DNA of 64,000 nucleotides, taken from NCBI RefSeq assembly GCF_022559625.1, contig NZ_CP042288.1:1627409-1691408 (forward strand), read 5' to 3'. This stretch comes from Aquisalinus flavus. Lineage in GTDB: Bacteria; Pseudomonadota; Alphaproteobacteria; Caulobacterales; Parvularculaceae. The notes under the pieces are model-generated. The model saw only the letters and a list, made by a program, of their open reading frames with translations. It had not been told where the DNA came from and made no database searches. A program made the position numbers and the translations under genes. Numbering within the stretch: position 1 is the first letter of the stretch; each line of letters opens with the position of its first letter. Shown in pieces: positions 8,463 through 17,655 of this stretch.

Positions 8463-8547
8463 CCTTCGTGGCCCGCTTCGCGGGCACCTCAGGGTGAGGT
8501 CAGTGCACTCCTCATCCTGAGGAGTCGGCGTAGCCGACCTCGAAGGA
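8463..8547. repeat. Palindromic intergenic repeat, copy A
   Basis: Starts CCTTCGTGG and ends CTCGAAGGA, with inner arms CCTCAGGGTGAGG and CTCCTCATCCTGAGGAG. It abuts the cysE stop codon and lies between cysE and crtZ. It shares its core with copies B (11421-11508) and C (51525-51632), though its outer arms are less perfect. Palindromes containing CCTCATCCTGAGG are common in alphaproteobacterial intergenic DNA. Confidence 0.75.
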
Positions 8548-9372
8548 TCAGATATTCTGGTCCATGTCCTTTGCCGGCTCCTTGCACGGGCAATCGCCGA
8601 CGATCCTGGCCGGGACGCCGGCAACGGTGCAGCCGGGCGGGACTTCGGCCAGCACGACAGAGCCCGACGCGATCTTGGCATTGTCGCCGACCTTGATATT
8701 GCCGAGCACTTTCGCGCCCGCGCCGATCAACACGCCATTGCCGATCTTCGGATGGCGATCGCCGCCGGCCTTGCCGGTGCCGCCGAGGGTGACCGAATGC
8801 AGCATCGACACATTATTGCCGACGCTCGCCGTCTCGCCGATGACGACGCCATTGGCGTGATCGAGGAAAATGCCCTGACCCAGCTTCGCCGCCGGGTGAA
8901 TGTCGACCGAGAACAGCTCCGACATGCGCGATTGCAGATACAGCGCCAGTGCCTCGCGCCCCTGACGCCACAGCCAGTTGGCGATGCGATAGGACTGGAT
9001 CGCCTGATAGCCCTTGAAATACAGGAAAGGCTGGATGTATTCGCGGCAGGCCGGGTCGCGCTCGAACGTCGCCAGCGTGTCGGCGAGCGCCGCCTCGACG
9101 ATGGACGGGTCCTCCTCGAACGCCTCCTCGCAGACCTCGCGCCACAGCATCGCGTTCATCTCGCCATCGGAGAGCTTCTGCGCAATGCGATAGGACAGCG
9201 CGTCCTGATAACTGTCATGGTTCAGCACGGTCGCGTTGAGAAAGCTCGCCAGGATCGGTTCCTGCGCGGCGCCCGTCGCCGCCTCAACCCGGATTCGCGA
9301 CCAGGTCTGGTCCGTCGTCAGGCTGATGATTTTCGCTGTGTCAGCGGCGGATGCGGTATTTGCTGGAGCCAT
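8548..9372 (-). CDS. cysE: Serine O-acetyltransferase
   Basis: 274 residues. An alpha-helical N-terminal domain is followed by left-handed beta-helix hexapeptide repeats. The active-site region is recognisable: SVDIHPAAKLGQGIFLDHANGVVIGE with the catalytic Asp/His pair, then TLGGTGKAGGDRHPKIGNGVLIGAGA. The enzyme makes O-acetylserine from serine and acetyl-CoA, the first step of cysteine synthesis. GGAGGAG lies just upstream of the ATG at 9372; the overlapping GTG one codon earlier is less likely. The C-terminus ends DMDQNI, lacking the final Ile-only tail context needed to judge CysK binding, although it does end in Ile. Confidence 0.94.
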   Translation of the reverse strand: MAPANTASAADTAKIISLTTDQTWSRIRVEAATGAAQEPILASFLNATVLNHDSYQDALSYRIAQKLSDGEMNAMLWREVCEEAFEEDPSIVEAALADTLATFERDPACREYIQPFLYFKGYQAIQSYRIANWLWRQGREALALYLQSRMSELFSVDIHPAAKLGQGIFLDHANGVVIGETASVGNNVSMLHSVTLGGTGKAGGDRHPKIGNGVLIGAGAKVLGNIKVGDNAKIASGSVVLAEVPPGCTVAGVPARIVGDCPCKEPAKDMDQNI

Positions 9373-9384
9373 CACACTCCTCCT

Positions 9385-9996
9385 TCATTGATCGGGCACG
9401 ATATGGCGGCTGATCTCTTCAGGCAGCAGCCCTCGCTGCGCCTTTATGTAAGCGGTTTGTACCATCAAAACAGTAAACGCATCGGTTATTTCGCCCGACA
9501 TCACGAGATCGAGAAGCTCGCCAAAGGGAAGTCTTTTTATTTCAAGCACTTCCGTCGGGTCCGGTGCAAACTGACCTGAAGACAGCCCGGTGGCGATATA
9601 GGCGATGGCAATCTCGTCCGTCACCGAGTTGGACAGGTGCCATGTCCCGATTTGCGTGAGTTTTCCGGCCTTTACGCCGGTTTCTTCCTCCAGCTCACGA
9701 TGGGCAGCATCTTCCGGCTCCTCGTCCAGCGGGCCGCCGCCTTCGGGCAATTCCCAGCTATAGGCATCGGCCGGAAAGCGATGCTGGCCGACGAGCCAGG
9801 TGTAGCCCTCCTCATCGATCGGCAGGACGCCGATCGCGCGGTTCTTGAAATGCACGACGCCATAGCGCCCCGGATCGCCGCTCGGCATTGTCACCGGGAA
9901 CTCATGCACCGCGATCCATGGATTATCGAAGGAGACGGTCTCGCCATGGATGATCCACGGTCCGCGCCTTACATGGCCGCGCTTCACATCGCTCAT
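9385..9996 (-). CDS. Nudix hydrolase (ADP-ribose pyrophosphatase-like)
   Basis: 203 residues. The Nudix box is complete at residues 86-108 (Gx5Ex7REUxEExGU: G86, E92, R100, E101, E104, E105, G107). The surrounding pattern (GVVHFKNRAIGVLPIDEEGYTWLVGQHRF before it, a W-x-L-PEGGG approach) resembles NDP-sugar/ADP-ribose pyrophosphatases. Substrate cannot be fixed by eye. Its ATG overlaps the stop of the cyclophilin gene by 4 bp, so it is the third gene of a queF-cyclophilin-Nudix transcription unit. Confidence 0.9.
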   Translation of the reverse strand: MSDVKRGHVRRGPWIIHGETVSFDNPWIAVHEFPVTMPSGDPGRYGVVHFKNRAIGVLPIDEEGYTWLVGQHRFPADAYSWELPEGGGPLDEEPEDAAHRELEEETGVKAGKLTQIGTWHLSNSVTDEIAIAYIATGLSSGQFAPDPTEVLEIKRLPFGELLDLVMSGEITDAFTVLMVQTAYIKAQRGLLPEEISRHIVPDQ

Positions 9997-10940
9997 TCGC
10001 TCTCGCCTTCTTCTTCCTCAACCGGCTTCAACCGAACCGGCAGCTGCAGCTGGCACAGGTCGAGATAGTCGTGCTGGACATAGAAGAACGCGCCCATGCG
10101 GTTGCGCCGGGCCTCGATCAACTCAAGGAAGACATCGCTGTTGGTGTCCATCATCTGCAGGTCGAGCAATTCCGCTTCCGGCACGTCGCTGGCAAGGCGC
10201 GCGGAGATGATCGGCGTCCAGTCCTCTTCATTCTCGATCACGCCGCCATTGTTCGGGCGGCCGCGCTTGATCGCCTGGACCACATCCATGCCCCAGATGA
10301 CCCGTCCGAAGACCGTCAGATTGCGGTCAAGATAACGCTGCGGCTGCAGGGCGATGTAGAACTCGGTCGACGCCGAATCGCGCTCATTGTTCCGGCCAAA
10401 GGCGAACGCGCCGGTGCAGTGGGCAAGCCAGACGCTGCCGCGCTCGCGGTCGATGCCTGCCGGCATGCCGTTGATGAACCCGGCCTCCGGCGCATAGCCG
10501 TCAAAATTGCCGAGCGGCGTAAAGGCGAGCCCGTCGGGGATCGGCTCCTCGAACTCGGCGGGCAGGCTCTCCGCAGCACTGCCCTTGTCCTTCTCCTCGG
10601 ACACATCCCCGCCCTGGGCGACGAAGCCATCGATCACGCGATAGAAATTGAGGCCGTCATAATAGCCTTCGCGCACCAGCGTCCTGACCTGCTCGACATG
10701 GCCCGGCGCAAGGTCGTCGCTCAGCACGATGACGATCAGTCCGTGCGGCACCAGCATATAGATCGTGCTGTCCGGGTCCGGCGCGAGCCAGTCGGCCTCG
10801 CCCGCCATCGCCATGACCTCGTCGACGGTCTTCGGCGCTTCGGCCTGCGCCGCCTCGTCAGCATTCTGCGCTACCACAGGCGCCATCATCGCAAGCGCCG
10901 CTGCGCCCGTCACAAATCCGGTCAGAAATCTCTTCATCAT
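9993..10940 (-). CDS. Secreted cyclophilin-type peptidyl-prolyl isomerase
   Basis: 315 residues with a signal peptide ([25 protein letters not shown]). The cyclophilin domain starts around residue 50 ([22 protein letters not shown]) and shows [20 protein letters not shown], then [19 protein letters not shown] and [17 protein letters not shown]. The usual catalytic Arg is in FYRVI. A C-terminal extension of about 80 residues is not part of the fold. It should act as a periplasmic proline isomerase. Tandem ATGs at 10940 and 10937 overlap the queF stop; either can start. The 3' end overlaps the Nudix gene by 4 bp. Confidence 0.9.
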   Translation of the reverse strand: MMKRFLTGFVTGAAALAMMAPVVAQNADEAAQAEAPKTVDEVMAMAGEADWLAPDPDSTIYMLVPHGLIVIVLSDDLAPGHVEQVRTLVREGYYDGLNFYRVIDGFVAQGGDVSEEKDKGSAAESLPAEFEEPIPDGLAFTPLGNFDGYAPEAGFINGMPAGIDRERGSVWLAHCTGAFAFGRNNERDSASTEFYIALQPQRYLDRNLTVFGRVIWGMDVVQAIKRGRPNNGGVIENEEDWTPIISARLASDVPEAELLDLQMMDTNSDVFLELIEARRNRMGAFFYVQHDYLDLCQLQLPVRLKPVEEEEGESE

Positions 10941-11401
10941 CCTCTCCCCCGATATGGCTGGACGCCGGTTTCCGGCACATAGACCCCCTTGGGCACCTCG
11001 CCGGTCTGGTAGAACACGTCGATCGGAATGCCGCCACGCGGATACCAGTAGCCGGAGATGCGCAGCCATTTCGGGCTTATCGCGGCGACGATCCGCTTGG
11101 CGATGGCGACGGTGCAGTCCTCGTGAAACGCGCCATGATTGCGGAACGAGCCGAGGAACAGCTTCAGCGACTTCGATTCCACCAGATGCTCGCCCGGCAC
11201 ATAGTCGATGACGATATGGGCAAAATCCGGCTGGCCGGTGACCGGGCACAGCGACGTGAATTCCGGCGCGACGAAGCGCGCGAGATAGTCGACATCTGTG
11301 TGCGGGTTCGGCACCGGGTCGAGAATCGCCTTGTCCGGATCGTCCGGCAGGTCGACCTTCTCGCCGAGCCGGGTATATTCCTGATACATATCGCCGGGCA
11401 C
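10937..11401 (-). CDS. queF: NADPH-dependent 7-cyano-7-deazaguanine (preQ0) reductase
   Basis: 154 residues, type I (short) QueF. The active-site set is present: [14 protein letters not shown] with nucleophile Cys52 and Asp59, the QueF signature [15 protein letters not shown] (75-89) and FHED (92-95). It reduces preQ0 to preQ1 on the way to queuosine in tRNA. The GTG at 11401 is preferred because AGGAG lies 6 bp upstream; the ATG four codons later is too far from that site. First gene of a three-gene run with the cyclophilin and Nudix genes. Other queuosine genes are not in the window. Confidence 0.94.
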   Translation of the reverse strand: MPGDMYQEYTRLGEKVDLPDDPDKAILDPVPNPHTDVDYLARFVAPEFTSLCPVTGQPDFAHIVIDYVPGEHLVESKSLKLFLGSFRNHGAFHEDCTVAIAKRIVAAISPKWLRISGYWYPRGGIPIDVFYQTGEVPKGVYVPETGVQPYRGRG

Positions 11402-11420
11402 TTTATTCTCCTACGCCTTA

Positions 11421-11508
11421 TCCTTCGTGGGCTCCTCCGGAGCCGCCTCAGGATGAGGTTCTGTTAGATCGCTCCTCATGCTGAGGTGCTGCCGCAGGCA
11501 GCCACGAA
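11421..11508. repeat. Palindromic intergenic repeat, copy B
   Basis: Starts TCCTTCGTGG and ends GCCACGAA, with inner arms GCCTCAGGATGAGG and CCTCATGCTGAGG, so it folds into a long hairpin. It lies between the M48 protease gene and queF. Clearly the same family as copy C inside glyS. Confidence 0.8.
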
Positions 11509-11575
11509 ACATCAGGCAGTATGCCCGCTTTAGCAGTTTTCACCGGCGATGGCACCGCCTGAAAGCGCATGACGC

Positions 11576-12673
11576 TCATTCAGCCTTTTCCGGCAGCAAC
11601 TCTTCGCCCGCCGCCATCTTGGCCTTGACCTCGGCCACCGCCGCCTCGACCGCCGCATAGCGCTGCGGCGTCAGCGGGTGAGTATAGAGCAGCCAGGTCG
11701 ATTCCGGCTTTTCCGTCGCAAACAGAGTGAACAGCTCCGGCGCGGCGTCGATATTCCCGCCGGCCCGGGCCAGCATGTAGAGGCCGACATAATCCGCCTC
11801 CGCCTCGAATTCATTCATATACGGCACCGATGCGGCAAGCGCACGGGAAGACAGCGAGCCGGAGCGCTGCGAGCCGGTCAGCCGCAGCACCGTGTCGGCG
11901 ACCATACCCCCGGCATAGAGGACCGGGCCGTAGAGCACCGCGCCGGAGACGATGGAATTACGGATCACCTTGGGCCGGTGGGCGAGCGCGATATGGGCCA
12001 GCTCATGGGCGATGACGAATTGCAGCGTGTCGTCATCGGCGGCCCGCATCATCCCCGCATGGATGACAATATCGCCGGTCGCGGCCATGGCGTTGATCGC
12101 GTCCGAGGTCGACATCTTCACCGGCGCGGCGCAGGTCTCCACGCCCTCGATGGCGATGTCCCGCGTGCCCGCCTCGTCACGAATGGTCACCGTCACGCTC
12201 TCGTCCTCATCCAGAGCCTCGACGATGGCGGCAACCGCCGTCTCGGCCTGCCGGGTCTCAAGTTCCGCGCCATTGACCGCCAGCAGCGCCATGCCGGCTG
12301 CCAGCCCCGCCTCGGCGGCCGGGCTGCCCGCCATGGCGTGCAGCACCTTGATATCGTCGCCATAACCCAGCCGGGTCAGGTAGTCTTCATCAATGCCGCC
12401 AACGAACGCGCCGAGGTCCTCGCGCCCGGCGAGGACGACCCCGATGGAGGTCTTCGTCTGGGGGCACAGCGCGACATTCTCCTTCAGCACCGGCCAGGCA
12501 AGGTCATAGAGCCGCGCCCGGCGGGCAAGCTGCAGGTCGATCGCCGCGCGCTGCATGTCCTGCTGATACAGCTCCACCATCTCAGCCGCCGGGTCCGGCG
12601 CGGCATAGTCAACGCTGGCGCAGGCGCTGAGCCCGGCGCACAAAAAAAGCCCCATGAGGAATGACTTCATCAT
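11576..12673 (-). CDS. M48-type metalloprotease lipoprotein with PDZ domain
   Basis: 365 residues. The signal peptide (MMKSFLMGLFLCAGLSAC) has a lipobox with Cys18. A PDZ domain lies at about 108-170 (HAMAGSPAAEAGLAAGMALLAVNG). The zinc motif is H223ELAH227 and a third ligand lies in EFEAEADYVGLYML. This is the BepA/YfgC-like layout of periplasmic M48 proteases involved in outer-membrane quality control. The start is odd: tandem ATGs at 12673 and 12670 lie inside a terminator-like hairpin and there is no clear ribosome-binding site, but the signal peptide excludes a much later start. Confidence 0.87.
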   Translation of the reverse strand: MMKSFLMGLFLCAGLSACASVDYAAPDPAAEMVELYQQDMQRAAIDLQLARRARLYDLAWPVLKENVALCPQTKTSIGVVLAGREDLGAFVGGIDEDYLTRLGYGDDIKVLHAMAGSPAAEAGLAAGMALLAVNGAELETRQAETAVAAIVEALDEDESVTVTIRDEAGTRDIAIEGVETCAAPVKMSTSDAINAMAATGDIVIHAGMMRAADDDTLQFVIAHELAHIALAHRPKVIRNSIVSGAVLYGPVLYAGGMVADTVLRLTGSQRSGSLSSRALAASVPYMNEFEAEADYVGLYMLARAGGNIDAAPELFTLFATEKPESTWLLYTHPLTPQRYAAVEAAVAEVKAKMAAGEELLPEKAE

Positions 12674-12679
12674 GGGGCT
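12642..12679 (-). terminator. Terminator-like hairpin containing the M48 gene start codon
   Basis: Read on the minus strand: AGCCCCATGA (12679-12670), a 12-nt loop, TCATGGGGCT (12657-12648), then seven T (12648-12642). The 10-bp stem is perfect. It lies 43 bp after the stop of the DUF305-LVIVD gene and contains both candidate ATGs of the M48 gene, so it could end the upstream transcript, attenuate the downstream gene, or both. Confidence 0.7.
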
Positions 12680-12722
12680 ATCATGCAATGTTATCGCGCT
12701 ATCTCAAAGCGCGATCAGGCGC

Positions 12723-15191
12723 TTAGCGCAGCTCTGCCGCGATGCCGTCGAGGGTTTCGGACAGGGCTGCCATGCGCTTGGCGGTCATGCCCTCGCCGCC
12801 TTCGAGATCATCGGCGAGACCCCGCAGCGTCGTGGCCAGCTGGCGGTCGCGACCGCCCTCAGCCAGGGCCGCATCGGCCTTGTCGAGCGCCTCTTTCAGC
12901 TGCGTCCCGAGTTCCGGCGACAGCGCCTCGTCCCGGCTCAACTGGTCGATATAGGCGCGGGCGACGACCGGCACGGCCGGCCAGGTGACCGGGAATTGCT
13001 GCTGCGGGTTGAATATCTCGCCCTGATCGGCGAGCGCGGCAGCGGCGATCTCGTTCTCGGTCAGATACTCGCTCGGCTCCAGCGAGAAGACGTCGAGACC
13101 CCGAACGATCTCCGTCGCGTAGATCTTGTCGCCATACCAGTAGCTCGACCAGTAGCCGCCGAGCACCAGCTTCTCGTCCCAGATCGGGCCTCGGTCGAAG
13201 AAGGCGATCTCCTGCGCATTGGTGGAGTCGGTGAAGTCCATGATCGACAGGCCGCCCTGGTACCAGGACTGGACGAAGATATCGCGGCCCGGCACGGGAA
13301 TGATCGACCCGTTATGGGCAACGCAGTTCTCTTCCTCGCTCTGCGGCGCCGGCATCTTGTAATAGCCCTTGAATTCGAGCTGGCCGTCCTCGATGTCGTA
13401 GATCGCATCGGCACCCCAGGTCATCGGATCATGGGACCGGCAGCGCGCGCGGGCACCGCCGCCCCATTCATCCGTGAACAGAACTTTCGTGCCGTCATTG
13501 TTGAACGTCGCCGAGTGCCAGTAGGCAAAGCCCTCATCGGTCACCGCGTCGATCCGTGTCGGGTTCAGCGGATCGGAAATGTCGAAGATGATGCCATTGC
13601 CCGAACACGCCCCGGCGGCAAGATTGGCCGACGGGAACACGGTGATGTCGTGGCACTGGTTGGTCTGGCTCGTCGTCTGGGTATCGTCGCCATGGTCGCC
13701 GCCGAGCCACAGGCCGGCAATGCTGCCGGTTTCCTCGTCGGCAAAAACGGCCGGGCTGTCGACGATGCGCGAGGCCGCCGGATTGTCGACCGGGATCTCG
13801 ATCACGTCTATGCGGAACAGCGCCGTGCGCTGGTCGCCGGGCACATAGCCGATGCAGCCTTCCAGCTCTTCCGCGTCACGAACGCCCGCGGTGCCGGAAT
13901 TGTAGACGACGATGGTCTCGTCATCGGCGGAGACGATGGAATGGGTGTGCGAGCCACGGCAGGTCTGCACCTGGCCGACCTGCACGGGGCGTTTCATGTC
14001 GCTGATGTCGAAAATGCGCAGGCCGCGGAAGCGCTCCTCGCTGACATCTTCGGCAATACCCTGCAGGCCGCAATCGACCCGGCCCCGGGTCTGCTCGACC
14101 GACATGATCAGCAGGTCACCGACGACCGACACGTCGCCCTGACCGCCCGGGCAGACGACCGAGCTGTACAGCGCCGGCACGCCGTCCTCGCCGAGGTCAT
14201 AGATGTTGAAGCCGTGATAGGAGCCGACCACCAGCTTGTCGCCGGCAAAGGCCATGTCGGTATTGGAGAAGGACAGCAGCGGCGAGCGCGTGCCCCACTG
14301 GGTGCCCGCAAGGCTCTGTTCGTTGTCATCGCGGTCGGCAGCGTCTTCGGAGACATCTTCCTCGTCAGCCATCTCGTCGGCCTTCTCGATCTTCGGCGGC
14401 AGGCCTGCCGGATTGCTCGGATCGAAGAAGCCTGCCGGTTTCGGCAGCGCCGCGACCAGCGTCATGTTCGAGATCGCCTCGCCGGCATCGCGGAAACCCG
14501 CCGACAGGCCGACGCGCGGATCGGTCGACAGGCCGGCAAGGATCGCGCTCATGCGCTCGATCTCGGCGGTCTGGTCATTGGTCACGTCATTGACGAAGTC
14601 GAACAGCATCGGGTCATAGGCCGAGCCCGGCTGGTCGAGCAGGTCGTCGACCATGGTCACCGCGCCACGGTGGTGCTTGATCATCAGTTCCAGAAACAGG
14701 CGGTCGAAGGCCGTGCCCTCGGACGCGGCGAGCTGTTCCATCTGGTCGGGCGTCGCCATGCCCATGGCGCGCATCATCTCCATCGACATGTGCATGCTGT
14801 GATGGTCACTCGGGTCCGGCGCATCCTCGCCGCGGGCGGTGAGCCAGTCCTGCATGAAGGCGATCTCGTCTTCCTGCGAGGCGGTGATCCGCCCGGCAGC
14901 GTCGAGAATATCCTGATTATTCGTCCGTTCCGTTGCCAGCGCGGCCATTTCCACCGCCTGCCAGTGATGGGGAATCATGTGCTGCAGGAACATCACATCG
15001 TCCTGCGTATAGCGGGTGTCGGCGATCTTGCTGGCCTCATCGGCGCTCAGGTCGCGTGTGTCCTGCCCCGGCGCGCCCGGCTGGACGATCGGCGCGCTGG
15101 TCTGCGCAAAAGCCGGTGCGGCTGAGATGGAAAGGGCTGCGGCAGAGGCAGCCAGAACATTGCGGTAACGGATAAAAGTCTCGGTTTTCAA
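12723..15191 (-). CDS. Secreted DUF305-LVIVD repeat fusion protein
   Basis: 822 residues from a TTG start at 15191, chosen because AGGAG lies 8 bp upstream and a standard signal peptide follows (cleavage after AFA). The first third is a DUF305 domain with its Met/His signatures (FLQHMIPHHWQAVEMA and LMIKHHRGAVTMVDDLL) and a His/Met-rich linker. The rest carries LVIVD-type beta-propeller repeats (LRIFDISDMKRPVQVGQVQTC, IIFDISDPLNPTRID, LSIMDFTDSTNAQEIA). DUF305 proteins are ferritin-like and often metal-linked; the propeller is probably surface-exposed or periplasmic. A His/Met-rich metal role is plausible but unproven. Divergent from the M28 peptidase gene. Confidence 0.85.
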   Translation of the reverse strand: MKTETFIRYRNVLAASAAALSISAAPAFAQTSAPIVQPGAPGQDTRDLSADEASKIADTRYTQDDVMFLQHMIPHHWQAVEMAALATERTNNQDILDAAGRITASQEDEIAFMQDWLTARGEDAPDPSDHHSMHMSMEMMRAMGMATPDQMEQLAASEGTAFDRLFLELMIKHHRGAVTMVDDLLDQPGSAYDPMLFDFVNDVTNDQTAEIERMSAILAGLSTDPRVGLSAGFRDAGEAISNMTLVAALPKPAGFFDPSNPAGLPPKIEKADEMADEEDVSEDAADRDDNEQSLAGTQWGTRSPLLSFSNTDMAFAGDKLVVGSYHGFNIYDLGEDGVPALYSSVVCPGGQGDVSVVGDLLIMSVEQTRGRVDCGLQGIAEDVSEERFRGLRIFDISDMKRPVQVGQVQTCRGSHTHSIVSADDETIVVYNSGTAGVRDAEELEGCIGYVPGDQRTALFRIDVIEIPVDNPAASRIVDSPAVFADEETGSIAGLWLGGDHGDDTQTTSQTNQCHDITVFPSANLAAGACSGNGIIFDISDPLNPTRIDAVTDEGFAYWHSATFNNDGTKVLFTDEWGGGARARCRSHDPMTWGADAIYDIEDGQLEFKGYYKMPAPQSEEENCVAHNGSIIPVPGRDIFVQSWYQGGLSIMDFTDSTNAQEIAFFDRGPIWDEKLVLGGYWSSYWYGDKIYATEIVRGLDVFSLEPSEYLTENEIAAAALADQGEIFNPQQQFPVTWPAVPVVARAYIDQLSRDEALSPELGTQLKEALDKADAALAEGGRDRQLATTLRGLADDLEGGEGMTAKRMAALSETLDGIAAELR

Positions 15192-15353
15192 CGGATAAGC
15201 TCCTGTTTCCCCATAACTGACCCGAGGATAGTTACGTCTATTTCCGCAAAAGAAAAGCCGCATCGCGCACGGGGTGCGATGGGTGTGGCATATGGGTCGC
15301 TTTTCAGGGCGGCGCGGGATAGGGTCCTCACGGGAAGAATTGTGGGGACCGAA

Positions 15354-17612
15354 ATGTCACTTATCCGACCGCTGGCGCTGCTGGCCGTGCTCGCCCTGAC
15401 TGTCATGCTCTCGGTCTGGCTCGTCCAGCCGCCCCGCGCCCTGCCCCTCGACGCCCCGGCGGACCGGTTCGCCGCCACCCGCGCACTCGAAAAGCTCGAA
15501 GGCCTGCTCGGCGATGGTAGCGCCCGCCCCGTCGGTACCCCCGCCAACGAGGCCGGCCGGGAACGCATTTTCGAAGCGTTTGCCGATCTTGGCCTTGCGA
15601 CCGAAACGATCACCCAAACCACGTGCCGGCAGTCGGAATACTGGTCCCTGATCAGCTGTACCGAAGTGCAAAACATCCTCGTGCCGATCATCGATGGCGA
15701 CGGACCTGCCGTCGTGCTGATGGCGCATCACGATTCCGTACCCACGGGCCCCGGCGCGGCGGATGACACGCATGGTGTCGCGATCATCATGGAGATCGCC
15801 CGCCTCCTGAAAGCCGAAGGCCCGAGCGGCAACCCGGTCATGGCGCTGATCACCGATGGCGAGGAAGAAGGCCTGCTCGGCGCCAAGGCCTTCTTCGAAG
15901 AGCAGGGCCTGATCGACGGCATCGGCGCCGTCATCAATGTCGAGGCACGGGGCAATCAGGGCCCGAGCTTCCTGTTCGAGACAACCCCCGGCGGGGCGTG
16001 GATGGTGAAGGATTATGCGGCTTATGCGAAACGGCCCTCGGCCAGCTCGCTGACCCAGACCATCTACGAGATGCTGCCGAACGACACCGACCTGACCATG
16101 GTCAAGGGCACGGGTCTAGCCGGGGCGAACTTCGCCTTCCTCGACCGCCTGCCCCACTATCACACCCATCTCGATAATTTGGAAAATCTGAGCCCCGCCA
16201 GCGTCCAGCATCAGGGCGAGAACATGCTCGCCATGACTCGCGCGATGATCGCGGCGGACCTGACAGACATGGCCGAGGAAAACGCGATCTACAGCGATCT
16301 GTGGACCTGGGGATTTTTCTACGTGCCGGAAGGTTGGGCTTTGCCGCTCGGCCTGCTGGCGCTGGTCCTGATCGGCGCTGCCGCGTTCATCGCCAGCCGG
16401 GGTGAGCCGATACGACCGCTGAAGATCTTCGCGGGCGTTTTCATACTGCCACTGTGTGCCGTTCTGGCGGCAGCAGGCGGTTTCGCCGTCTATATGCTGG
16501 CGGGACTGATGACGCCATCACCCGGCTGGGCAACGCCGCTTGTGTTGGTTGCCGGACTTGTCATCGCCGTCTGGGCATCGCTCGCCATTACGGGAGCCAG
16601 CCTTGCAAGGATCGCTGGCGATAAGCTCTCTTTATTCGTTCCCTGGCTGATGATTGCCATCTTGGCCTGCGTTCTTGCCATTCTACTGCCCGGCGCATCC
16701 GTCCTTCTGCTGCTTCCGGCCCTCGCTGCTGGAATCATCCTGCTCATCGGCGCGTTCCTTGATCGTACGAAAACGAAGTGGATCAGCGCGAGCCTCGCCG
16801 GCCTGCTCTTCGTCGGCTTCATCGCGCCGGTGGCCGTCTCCAACATCGCGGCCCTGACCGGCGAAATGCATTACGCCCTGACCGTGCCGCTGGCCCTTGC
16901 CGCCGCGACACTAATGCCGCTCGCCATCACCCGCAAGCATGGCCTCGCCGTCAGTGGTGGCGCAATCGTCCTGGTGCTGATCGCTGCCGTCGTCCTCGGC
17001 CTGCAGCCGAGCTATACAACGATGATGCCGAAGGGGCAGAATATCATTCACGCTACGGATTATCGCGATGGCACTTCGCAATGGCGCATCCGCTCCGCCA
17101 CGCCCCTGCCCGACGAGCTGGCGCGAGCCGCAGCCTTCTCCGCCGAGCCCGGTTCTCAAGTCGATGGACTGTTCGCCAGCGCCTATGTCGCTGCAGCAGA
17201 AGGCACGACGCCGCCGCCCGCCCCGTCCCTGAGTGTCGAGGAACGACCGGCGGATGACGGCCGCACCCTGGTGCTCTCTGTCGATGGTTCCGAGGACCTC
17301 GACCGTCCGTGGTTCACGCGGTTGCTCATCCCTGTCGAAGCAAAGCCCGTCGCGGTGAGGGTCAATGGTGTGCGCACGGAATTCCTTGCCGATGAAAAGG
17401 CCGTCGACGGCTATCACGTCTTCGTCTGTCAGGCGGCCTGCGGGCGCATCTGGTTCGAACTCGGCTCCGCCGCACCGACAGACTGGGTCGTGACCAGCTG
17501 GTATAACGGCCTGCCGGAAGGCGGCGACTACATGAACGCGGCCCGGCCCGACTGGATGACGCCGATCCATGATGGCGACCTTACCGTCACCATCGCCGAA
17601 CAAAGGCTCTGA
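15354..17612 (+). CDS. M28 family zinc peptidase with polytopic membrane domain
   Basis: 752 residues. One N-terminal TM helix is followed by a periplasmic M28 aminopeptidase domain: AHHDSVPTGPGAADD (first zinc His and bridging Asp), GEEEGLLGA (catalytic Glu pair), and HYHTHLDN (last His). Then come about 7-8 TM helices (residues 320-560) and a C-terminal soluble domain of roughly 180 residues. This order matches the Fxna/ERMP1-like branch of M28 rather than simple secreted aminopeptidases. The ATG at 15354 has a GGGGA site 7 bp upstream. Natural substrate unknown. Confidence 0.9.
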   Translation: MSLIRPLALLAVLALTVMLSVWLVQPPRALPLDAPADRFAATRALEKLEGLLGDGSARPVGTPANEAGRERIFEAFADLGLATETITQTTCRQSEYWSLISCTEVQNILVPIIDGDGPAVVLMAHHDSVPTGPGAADDTHGVAIIMEIARLLKAEGPSGNPVMALITDGEEEGLLGAKAFFEEQGLIDGIGAVINVEARGNQGPSFLFETTPGGAWMVKDYAAYAKRPSASSLTQTIYEMLPNDTDLTMVKGTGLAGANFAFLDRLPHYHTHLDNLENLSPASVQHQGENMLAMTRAMIAADLTDMAEENAIYSDLWTWGFFYVPEGWALPLGLLALVLIGAAAFIASRGEPIRPLKIFAGVFILPLCAVLAAAGGFAVYMLAGLMTPSPGWATPLVLVAGLVIAVWASLAITGASLARIAGDKLSLFVPWLMIAILACVLAILLPGASVLLLLPALAAGIILLIGAFLDRTKTKWISASLAGLLFVGFIAPVAVSNIAALTGEMHYALTVPLALAAATLMPLAITRKHGLAVSGGAIVLVLIAAVVLGLQPSYTTMMPKGQNIIHATDYRDGTSQWRIRSATPLPDELARAAAFSAEPGSQVDGLFASAYVAAAEGTTPPPAPSLSVEERPADDGRTLVLSVDGSEDLDRPWFTRLLIPVEAKPVAVRVNGVRTEFLADEKAVDGYHVFVCQAACGRIWFELGSAAPTDWVVTSWYNGLPEGGDYMNAARPDWMTPIHDGDLTVTIAEQRL

Positions 17613-17655
17613 TCCTCGATCCCGCCAACCGATCCCGTTTGGCGAATCGCCCCCA

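Noticed and set aside
12654-15125. An 823-codon open frame on the plus strand
   Set aside because: It runs opposite the DUF305-LVIVD gene, resembles no family and is explained by the antisense of G+C-rich codons.
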